From: Pisolithus tinctorius
Taxonomy: Eukaryota; Basidiomycota; Agaricomycetes; Boletales; Pisolithaceae
NCBI GenBank assembly: GCA_024663395.1
Contig: JANFAH010000004.1
Span: forward strand, 1,860,001-1,924,000
DNA: 64,000 bases
Direction: 5' to 3'
Numbering within the stretch: position 1 is the first letter of the stretch; each line of letters starts with the position of its first letter. This document shows, piece after piece, positions 44,310 to 55,363 of the stretch. The notes beneath the pieces are model-generated. The model was not told the DNA's origin and did not search any database. It saw nothing but the letters and a program-made list of their open reading frames with translations. The position numbers and the translations under genes are program-made.

Positions 44310-46024
44310 AGGTAACTACGACCTGCATATAGACCGATCAAGATTTCGTTTATCACATAGTTCGTGCATCTGTACAGTTTCTCAGTGCAAACAGTGCCCA
44401 CGAATTAGTCCACCCTAACAGTCGAGTGGGACTTGCGCGGCAGTGCCTTGGGGCTGTTGAGCCCTGAAGATAGCGCGAATGCATTGTCTTGCTGGATGCG
44501 GTAGTGTCTGAAGAATTCCCGAAGACATTGGCGTTTTCAACTACGTCCTAGGAAGTTGTCAAAGAGAATTGCTCCACTAGACGAGTGGCTCTGCAGAAAC
44601 GTAATGTGTCATGAGGCGCCCCAAGATTTCCAAGTATCTATGGGGGGGAAGCGGGAGGACTTCTCATACTGCGGGGCAATTGGAGAGTAAAGAAGGGGTG
44701 GTAGTCCCTCAGCAGTCAAGTGATGTTGGAAAATCACCGGCCTACTGTCAAGACACGCGGCTGTGTTATAATACATCTGAGAACTTGATTGTTTTTCCTT
44801 CGTCGGCTACTGCTGGAGGAACAATCATAGTATCCACTTGCAAGGGATATGGGAGAATTGTGCGGTGCATGTAAACAACGGCATGACGTTGGTTTCAGCA
44901 ATTCTTCCAATACGGAATCGTGTCAGCAATGATAAAGTGTAGTCAACAGAGTGAGGTATGGTCATTGGTAGGAAATAAGGACGGTGAACTATGTCCAAGC
45001 CGGCTGTGCACGGGGACACAGGAGAGCGACGCCATCCATGTGGAATTCATCTAACTCGAAGCAAATTTCACTGAGGCGTCTGTGTACGGAATGGGGCTAG
45101 AGACTAGGCTGTGGTGCAGGGCATGGGGGAAACGTACCGAGAACTTGGACGGACGGAAGACCAACACTTACATAAAGAAGCCATGCTTGCTTGCTTTAGC
45201 GTGACCTACACGCTAAGATGCATAAACTTAGTGTTCTCTAGCACGGGTGCCACATTCCGGAAGGGAAAGGGACAGACGGAATCGCTGGCTGGACGCCACA
45301 AACATCCCTGGATCCCGGCTCAATGTGAATCCCCGTTGAAAGTCTCTGGTAAGCCATCTGGCTGAGGGAAATTGTTTTGCTTGTTCGTCTTGTATGTGGC
45401 GATGAATGTTAACGCTGAAGGCCGTCCTTTGCTGACCGCGACGGTCGAAGCACGTACCTAGAGTAAGATGGAGGACAGAGACAGAGAACATGGAAGATAA
45501 AGCTTATGTGCAGGTCGTCCGATTTCCAACTGGGGGGTGAGGTGGATGTGCTTTTACAGTCTGAAATTGTCTACACTCCGGACTATCCCATCGAAAGAGG
45601 TGCCACTCGATGCTTGCGATGCCTGAGGTGACAACCCCGCGATGACGAGCCCGGCGTCGTCTGGCTTGGCGGGCGTATCCTGCTGGTGTGTGTTGACGAA
45701 TATATCTAATGGTCTGTCCCGTCCATGTGAGCGGCATCCGCGCTGTTCAGTTTCGTCCGCATCCAAGATTGGAACACGAGGTAAATGGCGGCTCGGATTG
45801 GCTGAGTACATACGTCGTGCAGGCTCCACGGAGACGATACTTGGCTCTTCCCTTGCCAACGTCCCTTCGAATAGTTGAGCTCATCGCTGCCATTACGGTA
45901 ATCAGGACGTCGCTAATACTAATTAGATACACTTGTAAAATAAAAATAATTTGGCGTGTTTTCCGCGTCTACCCGTCACCCAAAGTTTTTCTTTGCTCCT
46001 CCTCGTCCCCATCCAAAACGACCA
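44310..46024. other. 1.7-kb gene-free interval, the longest in the window
   Basis: I find no coding exon chain, no family match and no repeat. Open frames on the minus strand near 45.2-45.9 kb are unsupported. It may contain a non-coding transcript or simply the PDB1 promoter and flank. Confidence 0.35.
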
Positions 46025-47444
46025 ATGGCTGCCCGCGCGGTTCTTTCTCGCCTCATACCCGCAGCGACCCATGCACGCATGCCCCGCAGTGCCAGTGCGA
46101 AATGGGCTCGCTGCTATGCTAGTCAGGCCGAAAACTCGGTAGGTCCATGCTCCTGATGACACCGACAACACAGTCCTCACTCTTTCACAGATGACTGTCA
46201 GAGAGGCGCTCAACGTGGCCATGGAGGAGGAAATGTTGCGGGATGAGACCGTTTTCATTCTGGGCGAGGAGGTTGCACGGTATAATGGTGCATACAAGGT
46301 GTGTCTCGTCGAACCACCGTCCTTTCCTCGCCTAAAGTCACATTCCAGGTCACCAAGGGCCTTCTAGACAAATTTGGAGAGAAGCGGGTCGTTGATACTC
46401 CCATCACCGAGATGGGTTTCGCAGGTCTTGCTGTTGGTGCTGCACTAGCTGGTCTTCGGCCAATGTATGCTCAACCTCTATTCAGTACCAACCTAGCTCA
46501 CTTTTGTTGATTTAGTTGCGAATTCATGACGTTCAACTTCGCTATGCAAGCCATCGACCAGATTGTCAACTCCGGAGGAAAAACCTACTACATGTCCGGT
46601 GGTAACGTTCCATGCCCCGTCGTCTTCCGCGGGCCGAACGGCGCTGCTGCCGGCGTCGCGGCCCAACACTCTCAGGACTATGCATCTTGGTATGGTCAAG
46701 TCCCAGGCTTGAAGGTTGTCAGTCCATGGAGTGCCGAGGATTGTAAAGGTCTTCTCAAGGTATGTGGACCCGATGTCATAAATTGAACCCGCGTCTCACA
46801 TACTCCTCTCCGTAGTCAGCCATTCGTGATCCCAACCCAGTTGTCTTCTTGGAGAATGAAATGATGTATGGCGTCTCCTTCCCAATGTCCGCTGAGGCCA
46901 TGTCCGACAACTACCTCTTACCTATTGGCAAGGCCAAGGTTGAGCGTGTGGGGACCGACGTCACCATCGTTGCCCATAGCAAGATGGTTACACATAGTCT
47001 AGAGGCTGCTGACATTCTTGCGAAAGAGGGCATCAAGGCCGAGATCATCAACCTTCGCTGTATTCGACCTCTTGACATTGAAACAATCAAGGCATCAGTT
47101 AAGAAGACTAACCGGTAAGAACGTGCTTGATGTATCCATTTTTCTCTCGGCTTATCTTCGTTGTAGACTCGTCACTGTTGAGGGTGGCTTCCCGGCATTT
47201 GGTGTAGGTAGTGAGATTTGTGCTCAAATAGTCGAGAGTGAGGCTTTCGATTACCTCGATGCTCCTGTCGAGCGTGTCACCGGTGCTGACGTCCCAACAC
47301 CGGTATGTTTACGAACTATGTTTTCTTTGCAAGTACGCTGACGTGGGTTTGTTTTAGTACGCCACAAATCTCGAATCACTAGCTTTCCCGGACACACCTC
47401 TCATTGTCAAGGTTGCGAAGCGTGCACTATACAGAACTAATTAA
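46025..47444 (+). CDS. PDB1: Pyruvate dehydrogenase E1 beta subunit
   Basis: Seven exons (46025-46138, 46191-46298, 46349-46464, 46516-46759, 46816-47114, 47167-47302, 47358-47444) give 367 aa. Residues 1-38 are an Arg/Ala-rich mitochondrial presequence. The mature part has [80 protein letters not shown], and the C-terminal transketolase domain with [20 protein letters not shown] and [20 protein letters not shown]. With E1 alpha it decarboxylates pyruvate using thiamine diphosphate in the mitochondrial PDH complex. Length and motifs are complete. Confidence 0.96.
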
Positions 47445-47638
47445 CATGCTCACACTTCAACTCTTTTATACTTAGTACCTCGGCAGTTTAGTTACACATC
47501 AAGGCAATAGATTACTCCTGGGATGACGTGACGACACTTTTTGGCGGCGTGGGTTTACAATGACCAGGCTGAAATAACTCCAGAAGATGCACAAGGATAG
47601 CTGAGTGTATCCTAAGTATAACCCGAGGGTTGTGAGGC

Positions 47639-50341
47639 TCAGACCCCTAAACGTATCCGCACTGCATTTGCATGTGCCTGGAGCCCTTCGCAATCTGCCA
47701 GTATAGCGACAACGGGTCCCAATCTCTCCAATCCCTCCTTCGTGATCTCCTGTGAGGTGATGTGCTTTTGGAATGACTGGGTGTTCACGCCGCTAAACTG
47801 TCGCGCGTATCCGTTAGTCGGAAGGGTATGGTTCGTCCCCGATGCATAGTCGCCGCAACTGCCAAGGTTTAACACGGGTAGTTCAGGATATAGTCCAGTT
47901 ACCTACCTTTCAGGCGTATATGGACCGACGAAAACGCTTCCCGCATTTTTGACCCGATTGACCAGCGTGGATGCGTCTCGCAAGTGCAAGATCAGATGCT
48001 CTGGTGCATACTCATTGGAGAATTGCAGTGCCTCTTCCACGCTCTGCGTTTTGATGATTAGGCTTCGGGATATGCTCTCCCGAACGATGTCAACTCGAGA
48101 CAGTGCACGGGCTTGCTTGTCGACTTCTGCCTCCACTGCAGCTAGCTTGGCATCCGACAACGCCGCGCCAACCAAGACGACTTGCGAGTCCACGCCATGT
48201 TCAGCTTGCGAAAGCAGGTCAGCAGCAACGAAGGCAGGGTGCGAATCATCATCTGCAATGACCTGCAAAGTAGAGAGTACCGCGTTCGTTGTTCACAGCA
48301 AGAACAACGAACGCGGTGCCCACGCTGCTTTTAGAGTGGGCATATCGCTCCGAGGAACGCTACTCACCAACACCTCAGATGGCCCCGCTGGCATGTCGAT
48401 CGATACCAGGGCTTCAGTATCGTTTTGAACGAGCATCTTGGCTGCTGTAACCCATTGGTTACCAGGTCCGAAAATCTTATCAACCTTGGGACATGTTTGT
48501 GTGCCATAGGCGAGGGCTGCGACGGCCTGGGCACCACCCGCCCTTAGGATGGCATGAGCCCCTACCAAATGAGCCACGTACAGGACCTCAGGAGAGATGC
48601 TGCCGTCTAGGCGAGGGGGAGTGGCAATCACGATCTGCTCGCATCCTGCTACTTGTGCAGGAACACCAAGCATGAGAGCCGTCGACGGTAGCACAGCAGT
48701 TCCTCCAGGTACGTAGAGCCCCACACGCGCGATTGGACGTGCGAATCGTGAGCAAGTTACCCCGGGCGTGGTCTCCACAACCAGGGCCTTGCCATCGATT
48801 TGTGCTGCGTGGAACTTGCGCACGTTCGCATATGCTGTGTCGATTGCATCTTTGACAGCATGATCCATTTGGTGTTTTCCTGTAGCTGAAAGTGGCGGAG
48901 GGTAGAAAGGTGGGAGGAGGACGGGTGCATCAAGTTGTACTTTGTCGAATTTGGCCGTGAGGCGAAGTAGCGCGGCATCTCCTCGCTCACGAACGTCATC
49001 AACGATTGGTTTAACCTTGGAAATCATTTCATCGGAGCGCAAGACAGGACGCTTGAGCAGCCGCTTTCTTTCTTCCGGCACAGTGGTAGCCAAATCGACA
49101 GTCCGCATACAGATCGACCTGTCTGCACCAGCAACAGGAGAATCAGACAGAACAGTATTCTGAGGCGCGACTTGTGGAGGGTTATCCCCTCCCGATACCC
49201 ATTGAGGTTTGGCATTCCCCGACCTCCTCGTGATTTTTAGTGCCTTCCTGTTCAGCGACTGCTCGATATCTCTCAAACCTGCTCCCGCGGCAACGCATCG
49301 AGTCAAGGCAAAGTAAATCAGATCGCTAGCTTCAAACACGATCTCTTCCTTGGATTCTGCGCGGCAAAGTTCGTCTGCCTCTTCCATAATTTTTGCTCGC
49401 AGCAACGCAGGGTCTTTAAACAGTCTGCTTGTATAGGAGCCCTCTGGGGCATCCGCCAGACGAGCCCTGAGCGTGCGCTCGAGTGCAGAAAGACCATCAA
49501 CATCACCGAAACACGACGGTCTGTTCAGGTGGCAGAACCCTGCGCCGTGTTGAACTACACGGAATTCGAGGGAGTCGGAATCACAGTCCGTGCGGATTTG
49601 GATCACGTCCTGCGTTGCACCTGACGTCTCGCCCTTGCGCCATATCCCGTGTTTGCGTGATTGGTACACGCCTTTTCCGGACATAATAGATTCCTTGACA
49701 GACTCCCAAGAGGAGTAGACTAGGCCAAGCGCTTTCCCTCCTTCCGGGTATGAGGTAACAACGGTAGGGAAGAGTCCATCAGACCTGTCTGAGATTAGGG
49801 GAGAAAGGAAAGCGTCCCCAATGTTAATCTGGGTCTGCGATGTAGCATTGGTGGTGAGCTGATGAAGAGGGATAACAAGTGACGCCCCGATCGCAGCTAG
49901 TTTCGCGATCAATGAGGTAGATGGATTGTCCGTAGGCAAGACATATATAGTCGAGCCAACGAAGGTGGATATGGATTGGATAAGGTCAATATCGACCGCG
50001 AGCATTTTTACCAAGACCCCACAGACCGCGTTGCGGAGTGAGTCGGGCACTGCGCTGACGTTGGCAGCATCGAGTAGAAGAAGTAGGCGATCGGCTGGAA
50101 CGGTACCGACCAATTTTTTTGCGAGAGTTAACGAGACGATCGCCTTTTCTGCGCCGTCATCAAGGGTGGCGATGATCTGATCTCGGTCGAGTGAAGTGTC
50201 GTCCACGAGAACATATCGGTTCAGGTAATCTGGAACAGCTTGGCTGGACCTGACTATCAAGGATGTAACGCGGGAGAGTGCCCGTAAAACACTGTCCTCT
50301 GCTGGCTCGCTGTCGAGTAGAGCGAGGAATGGGGGTCCCAT
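47639..50341 (-). CDS. HIS4: Trifunctional histidine biosynthesis protein HIS4
   Basis: Exons 50341-48368, 48262-47907 and 47858-47639 give 849 aa. An N-terminal HIS4-specific region is followed by the PR-AMP cyclohydrolase part, degenerate or embedded near [20 protein letters not shown] then [20 protein letters not shown]. The PR-ATP pyrophosphatase part has [20 protein letters not shown] and [20 protein letters not shown]. The histidinol dehydrogenase part has [40 protein letters not shown] and [20 protein letters not shown], then [10 protein letters not shown] and [13 protein letters not shown]. It catalyses steps 2, 3 and the last two of histidine synthesis. Intron 1 holds a perfect 16-bp hairpin. 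The start is 108 bp from a divergent gene. Confidence 0.96.
48279..48317 (-). other. Perfect 16-bp inverted repeat inside HIS4 intron 1
   Basis: Arms ACCGCGTTCGTTGTTC (48279-48294) and GAACAACGAACGCGGT (48302-48317) are exact reverse complements with a 7-nt loop. The intron runs 48367-48263 on the minus strand. The stem ends 16 nt before the 3' splice site. Confidence 0.95.
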
Positions 50342-50449
50342 GACGTGGTCGCGGTGTGACCCGATAATCTTTATCCGTTTGCCAAACTGGTAAAATGATT
50401 GGCTGACGAGTCATCACCACTCGCCCTGACAGGCCTTCAAGACTGAGCC
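50342..50449. promoter_or_regulatory. 108-bp bidirectional promoter region (HIS4 / coiled-coil gene)
   Basis: This is the gap between two divergent start codons. It contains TGACGAGTCATC near 50404, resembling the Gcn4/Cpc1 site TGASTCA (tgAGTCAtc reads as GAGTCA plus a flanking base). That would fit amino-acid control of HIS4 but is a partial match. Confidence 0.45.
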
Positions 50450-50919
50450 ATGGAATACAATCCACGGTATCCACAGCCGTTCACCCTTGAGCAAGTGATC
50501 GCACTTGATCCCGAAGTCGCCTCAGATGGTGAGCGACCATATGACAGGGCCGCACTCGCAGTGTTCATAACCCTGGTCAGAAATTGGCCGACTGCAACAC
50601 TCAATCATTCACTTGCAGCGCACTCAGAATGAACTGAAGGATTACTTGGAAGACCCAGACGTTCGTCAAGCTATCGAGGAGAATAAGGTCACAATGCACG
50701 TACCCCAACTTCCCGCCGCTCCTCCAATGCTGAGCACGCCACAGGGCATCCCAGGACGAACGTATATTCATGCTCAAGCTTGCATTAACCCACCATGGCT
50801 TTCATCGAGGTGGGAGTCCAAGCGATGTAGCACTCTCATCTTCTCAGGAGATTGGATCAGATGGTACATTGGTCGGGCGTGATGACGTTATTCAAGCTGA
50901 CGATGGTATGTACTTGTAG
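50450..50919 (+). CDS. Small conserved coiled-coil protein
   Basis: Exons 50450-50528, 50581-50699 and 50755-50919 give 120 aa. It opens MEYNPRYPQPFTLEQVIALD, then EIGRLQHSIIHLQRTQNELK with heptad-spaced Leu/Ile, DYLEDPDVRQAIEENKVTM, DERIFMLKLALTHHGF and an acidic tail ending DDGMYL. The two helices and the short length recall small uncharacterised fungal coiled-coil proteins. No function is claimed. A donor at 50906 (gtatgt) could extend the gene past the stop chosen here, but the resulting tail looks non-coding. Confidence 0.72.
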
Positions 50920-51085
50920 TAGCTACTCCTGGTGGACTCTTTCTAAGACCACAGGAGGCTGGTCAACCTCCTGGACTGGCCTAGAAAATTTACACATTAC
51001 GTGCCACATTTTCAGTGCTATGAGGTATTTCTGTAAAAGTTGTGGGAAAGAGAATTCAAATGCGAGACTTGCGCCGGCGGAACGA

Positions 51086-54000
51086 TTAAGAGAAGTACAT
51101 AAGAGTCGTCATGTTGTTGTGAAGGGGCTTAAAGTTCCGCTTGTACGCTTCCAGAGCACTTTCAGCTCCCGTAGTGTCCGTATGCGTTGCGGTATCAGAA
51201 AGATTGATCCCACCCTGAGGATCGTAATGGTTCTTGGCACGACTGCAGACAATGTCCGCATCTAGTAAAGTGTCAGCTTTTGCTCCAGCATATGAGAATC
51301 CACTTCACAATAAACGGGTGCGGGGATTGATACAGAGCGAGTTGACCGTGCGTAGACATGACACAAAGCAAACGCCAATGATTGGAGGCCATCGGCTCTG
51401 TGAAAGTTATTATGAGCACGAGATGGAGATACAATAATGGGGATCCCACTGGAAGTTGTTATCGTCGTATAACACGTTATAATGGGCAGGTCGACTAGTC
51501 CCTAACAGGCCGCCGTGGCTTATTAAGTACCAGTCAAATTCGACCGGATGAGCTATAACTTGGTCTACGACGGTCCCGGCAGGGCAATTTCCACTGCGAT
51601 CAGCATCCCCGGGATTCGTCGTGAAAAGGCGGACATGGTGGCGTTTGGCCACGACGATCATCGTAATTTTGGGATTGATATTTAATCTCCTGCACGCCTC
51701 TGAAAAAGAATTTTACTCGCGATACTGCCCAACTACCACATCATAGCAGCATACCTCTCAGCGCTTCCAGTTCTGTCAACGAGAGTCAACTATTGAAAGC
51801 GCCTTTGAACCAAAGCCAACCTACCAAATTCCAGTACCTCTCTGAACTGTCCCTCGGAAACGCCGTCTACAAGACGTTGTTAGAAGACGCTAAAGACACT
51901 AGTGAGCAACGAACCGCGGAAGAATATCAGCCGGGTAGGGGCTATATTGCTCGTCTTCTTCTCGAAATTTCGCCGGTATTTCATATACATATCGAGGATG
52001 TGCTGCTCGCAGCATGAGAGAATAGAAACACGTAAAAAGATCGTTTACCTGCGCCATCTCGCTGAGGTCCTCAATAATCTCTTTGCGTGACGTCTGGACA
52101 CGACATGTAGCGATGTACTTCGCGGTATCCGAGTCTACGTTTCCGACCAATGCTGTGAAAGAGGGGCGGCCTTCAGACCCTGGGGCTGGATGGATGACAT
52201 CGGCGCCTAGTAGAACCGTACTCGGTCACGTGGGACAATGAAAGAACATGGATCATACCCATCACGACCGTTGGATTGCGCGGGTCCGTCAAGATACTAA
52301 CAGACTGAGGATCAGGAATTGTATTGATGCCCCCGAGCTTAACATTAATCCTATACTTCGTGAAATGACAGTATTGAAGGGGAACACGAAAACTTACTTC
52401 AAGCACACGTTAGCGTAGTATTGTGGCTTTGCCCGGTAACACTTTGAACTTTTTAAGCACTGCGTGGCCACACCGACCTAACCAAATCAACAGCCTGGCA
52501 AACGAACCGCACGAGCTTCGTCACTCACTGTAACGTCGCCAAAGCTGACGAAGTAGATTAGATGTCATGTGAATCCCAGAGGAATCTCACTCACTGTTTC
52601 ACCGCTGTGTAAATGTCGTTGGCGTTGTCCGGAAGAATTACTACGATGAGCGTAGGCCTTTGTCGAGTTTGTTGGAAACACTCATTGCCTGCTTGGCGAA
52701 GTTGCTTCGGAGGAGAATTAGCCACCCATCAATTTGGGTCTGACAAGACATACATCTGCAATTCGGCCTTGGCCGTTCTGCCAAGTAACCATAGGGCTTG
52801 TGTCGTTTACCCTCATCCCTAAGAGTGGAGCGAGTCTCGCCAAAAATGACACCGGTTAGGTATTAACTCACCAACATCACGAGAACATTGTACGAGCCCG
52901 TTGATCATGTCCTGGGCGGACTGTTGATTGAAGCGCTGTTGGCGTTCATAGACGACAACGATCCAACGGTCGATGGTTGCCGGGCGGAAAAAACGCTTAT
53001 CGATCCTAACCGAGGATGAAGCATAGAAAGTGTCCAGAACACGAGTTCTTACATATTCCAAGCCCCATTCGCTGGGGTCTGCAAATTCCGTCAATGAACA
53101 CAATGAAGTACCCGATGTCCAAGACGTACGACTACTGGCTGCGGACTGCCTTGGCCGTACCTCAACTTCGGTGGCGGCAAGACTCGCGCCGGGAGGTTTA
53201 TCGGGCCAGAATTATCGTCAACACGCATTCCGAATTCACGCATGTACTGTGACTGTCCATACGCCAAGACCTGAAAGCCTCTCAGGTAAGTTCGAGACAA
53301 GATAATTATAGGCTGACTGACCGAGAGTCCATTACTGATGCTTGCCAAGCGCTCGTGAGGCCTCTTTGTAGCAAACTCGAGGACATCCTTAGTCTTCTCA
53401 GGGGGGACCTGCTTCCGCATTATTTGTCCCTTAGGGACCACACAAAGTTCTACCGGGATAAGCGCTCCCGCACCAACCTGCCAACAGTGTAACAGCATAG
53501 CTTCCAAGTACACGCGAAATGCTTACCTCCACGCAGATGTTGTCAGGATATTTGAGGGGCCTGTTGAGGAGATTGCGGAAATATTGTGCGACAGTCATCG
53601 ACGTGCCGTCTCGCATGGTGAAGCTCAGACTACTTGCGCCTACACTACTAAGCTTCTTGACAACTCGTGGAGTTTTTCGCACTCGCTGTCCGGTGTACGT
53701 TGTAGTTATCCGTACACCAGCGATAAAGCGCTGCAGCCTGATTCTTTCCCTGTCGGGCATCCCCCTTTGCGGACTTAAGAGTTGCGGTTGTCCGGGTCTT
53801 CCCAAAAAGTCTAGGCAAAGGTCAATGAGAGGGCCGGCCTTGTACATGGTACCCGTAGAAATGTCGACGTTGACGAGAAGACGACCGATTGCGGGCCGTA
53901 CTGACTGGAAGTACCCCCTCCAAAGAACTATTCCAGAGCCGATATCTTTAACTTCGCGATCTGTGAAAAAAGACCTGACATTGAATGGGTATTTCATGGT

Positions 54001-54978
54001 CGGCTCCATGCGGATGACCACGTTCAACGCCTACATATAAGGACCCATCTTAGCACCAAGTCAGGTAATGACAACGATGCTCACCGTTAGGGCCGTTAAA
54101 ACCGTGTTATCATGGGACTGTTTGCCCATGATAAAGCGTTGCAGGACCCTAAAAACGTATCACCTATGCATATATTCGTGTCGGAAGAACGTGATAGCGA
54201 CTTACTCGGGGTTGATTTCGGCTACCTTAGTCAACCGGATTTTATACACCTTTGGTCCGCGTCCGCCAGTATTTTCTCCGGGACTTCCCCTGTTCGCGTC
54301 GTCGGAAAGGCTAACGTTGAACTTCCGTGTACACATTTGAACGGAAGCCCTATGCATACTGACAAAAATCAACTTACCTCTTGACTGTCGCTTGGTCCAA
54401 GCGCAAGTTTCCTGGGTGCGAACATGTTCTTTCTGCCATCGTACACGGCTGGAGGAGTAAAGATATCCACGGCCTCAACGCTCATGAGATGGTTGACGAG
54501 ATCCATGTTGAGTCGCGCCGGAAGAGTCTTCTCTGAAGGAGATATTACTGGAACGCGATGTTTATGAGACGGTGGGGATGACGAGACAGGATGGGCAGGA
54601 TACTTACCAACTGTATATAGCAAACAGTTGTCGATCAACAAGATCGCAGTAACATCGATCATGGAACACCTTACCGTCATAATGGTGAATATATCCTTCG
54701 GGGGGCGTGATGTTAAAGAAGTTGGAAGCTACGGTAATTGGGCGACCAGCGGAGCCGTAGCCCGATCGTCGCACACCAACCACTTGAACATGCGCCCCAG
54801 GCAACGCGGTGCTGGCAGCAGGGGGTGGACCGCCTCTCGCGGGAGGAGGACCGCCTCGACCGCGACCGCCACCCCCGCCGCGTGGTCCACCACCACCACC
54901 ACCACCGCGTCCCCCGCCGCCACCACCGCGAGGGGGACCGCCACCTCGACCACGGCCAGGATCACCTCTAGGAGGCAT
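51086..54978 (-). CDS. Argonaute (RNAi slicer, QDE-2-like)
   Basis: Twenty-two exons give 931 aa: 54978-54675, 54610-54608, 54547-54378, 54321-54206, 54148-54085, 54030-53527, 53477-53322, 53270-53136, 53078-53053, 53005-52872, 52818-52754, 52704-52595, 52544-52529, 52477-52398, 52350-52259, 52206-52049, 52002-51915, 51866-51825, 51772-51755, 51699-51450, 51397-51309, 51261-51086. An Arg-Gly-rich N-terminus is followed by the N domain, linker (INPEVLQRFIMGKQSHDNTV), DUF1785, PAZ, MID (RPTLIVVILPDNANDIYTAV) and PIWI. The slicer residues are D661 (GADVIH), E701 (RKEIIEDL), D741 (FFRDGVSEGQF) and H833 (SRPAHY). It is expected to load small RNAs and cleave targets. Exons of 3, 16, 18 and 26 nt are present. 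The gene looks fully intact. Confidence 0.95.
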
Positions 54979-55363
54979 TGCTACTAAGTTCTAAGTGAGA
55001 AAAGATCGATGCAGAGGTGTTGTTCTGGGAGAGAGAGGACGAAAGACAAGTTTGGTTGACTTGTTTGTCGCTAAGTAGTCTGCGGAAAGTTTGTTCCTAT
55101 TATTGTTGCATGCAGGCTTCGTGTTATCGATGAACACCCTCGTGTCCCATCGGAGTCGATCATCGTAACACGAATTGAAACGAAAAAGTCATTTCACCAC
55201 ATGTTGACCATATCTGTCTACAGTTCTCACCCATAGCCACGTCGCGGTCATACATGTGTTGATAATCGTCAACATGCCGGGATATCAAATACGTTGGAGT
55301 GCCAATAAGAAGCCCAAGGGAGATTCCGCAGCTAACCCGCCGCTCCAACGAATGCAGTGCAGA
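54979..55363. promoter_or_regulatory. Argonaute upstream region
   Basis: About 385 bp between the 3' end of the hydrolase gene and the Argonaute start. No distinct element recognised. Confidence 0.35.
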
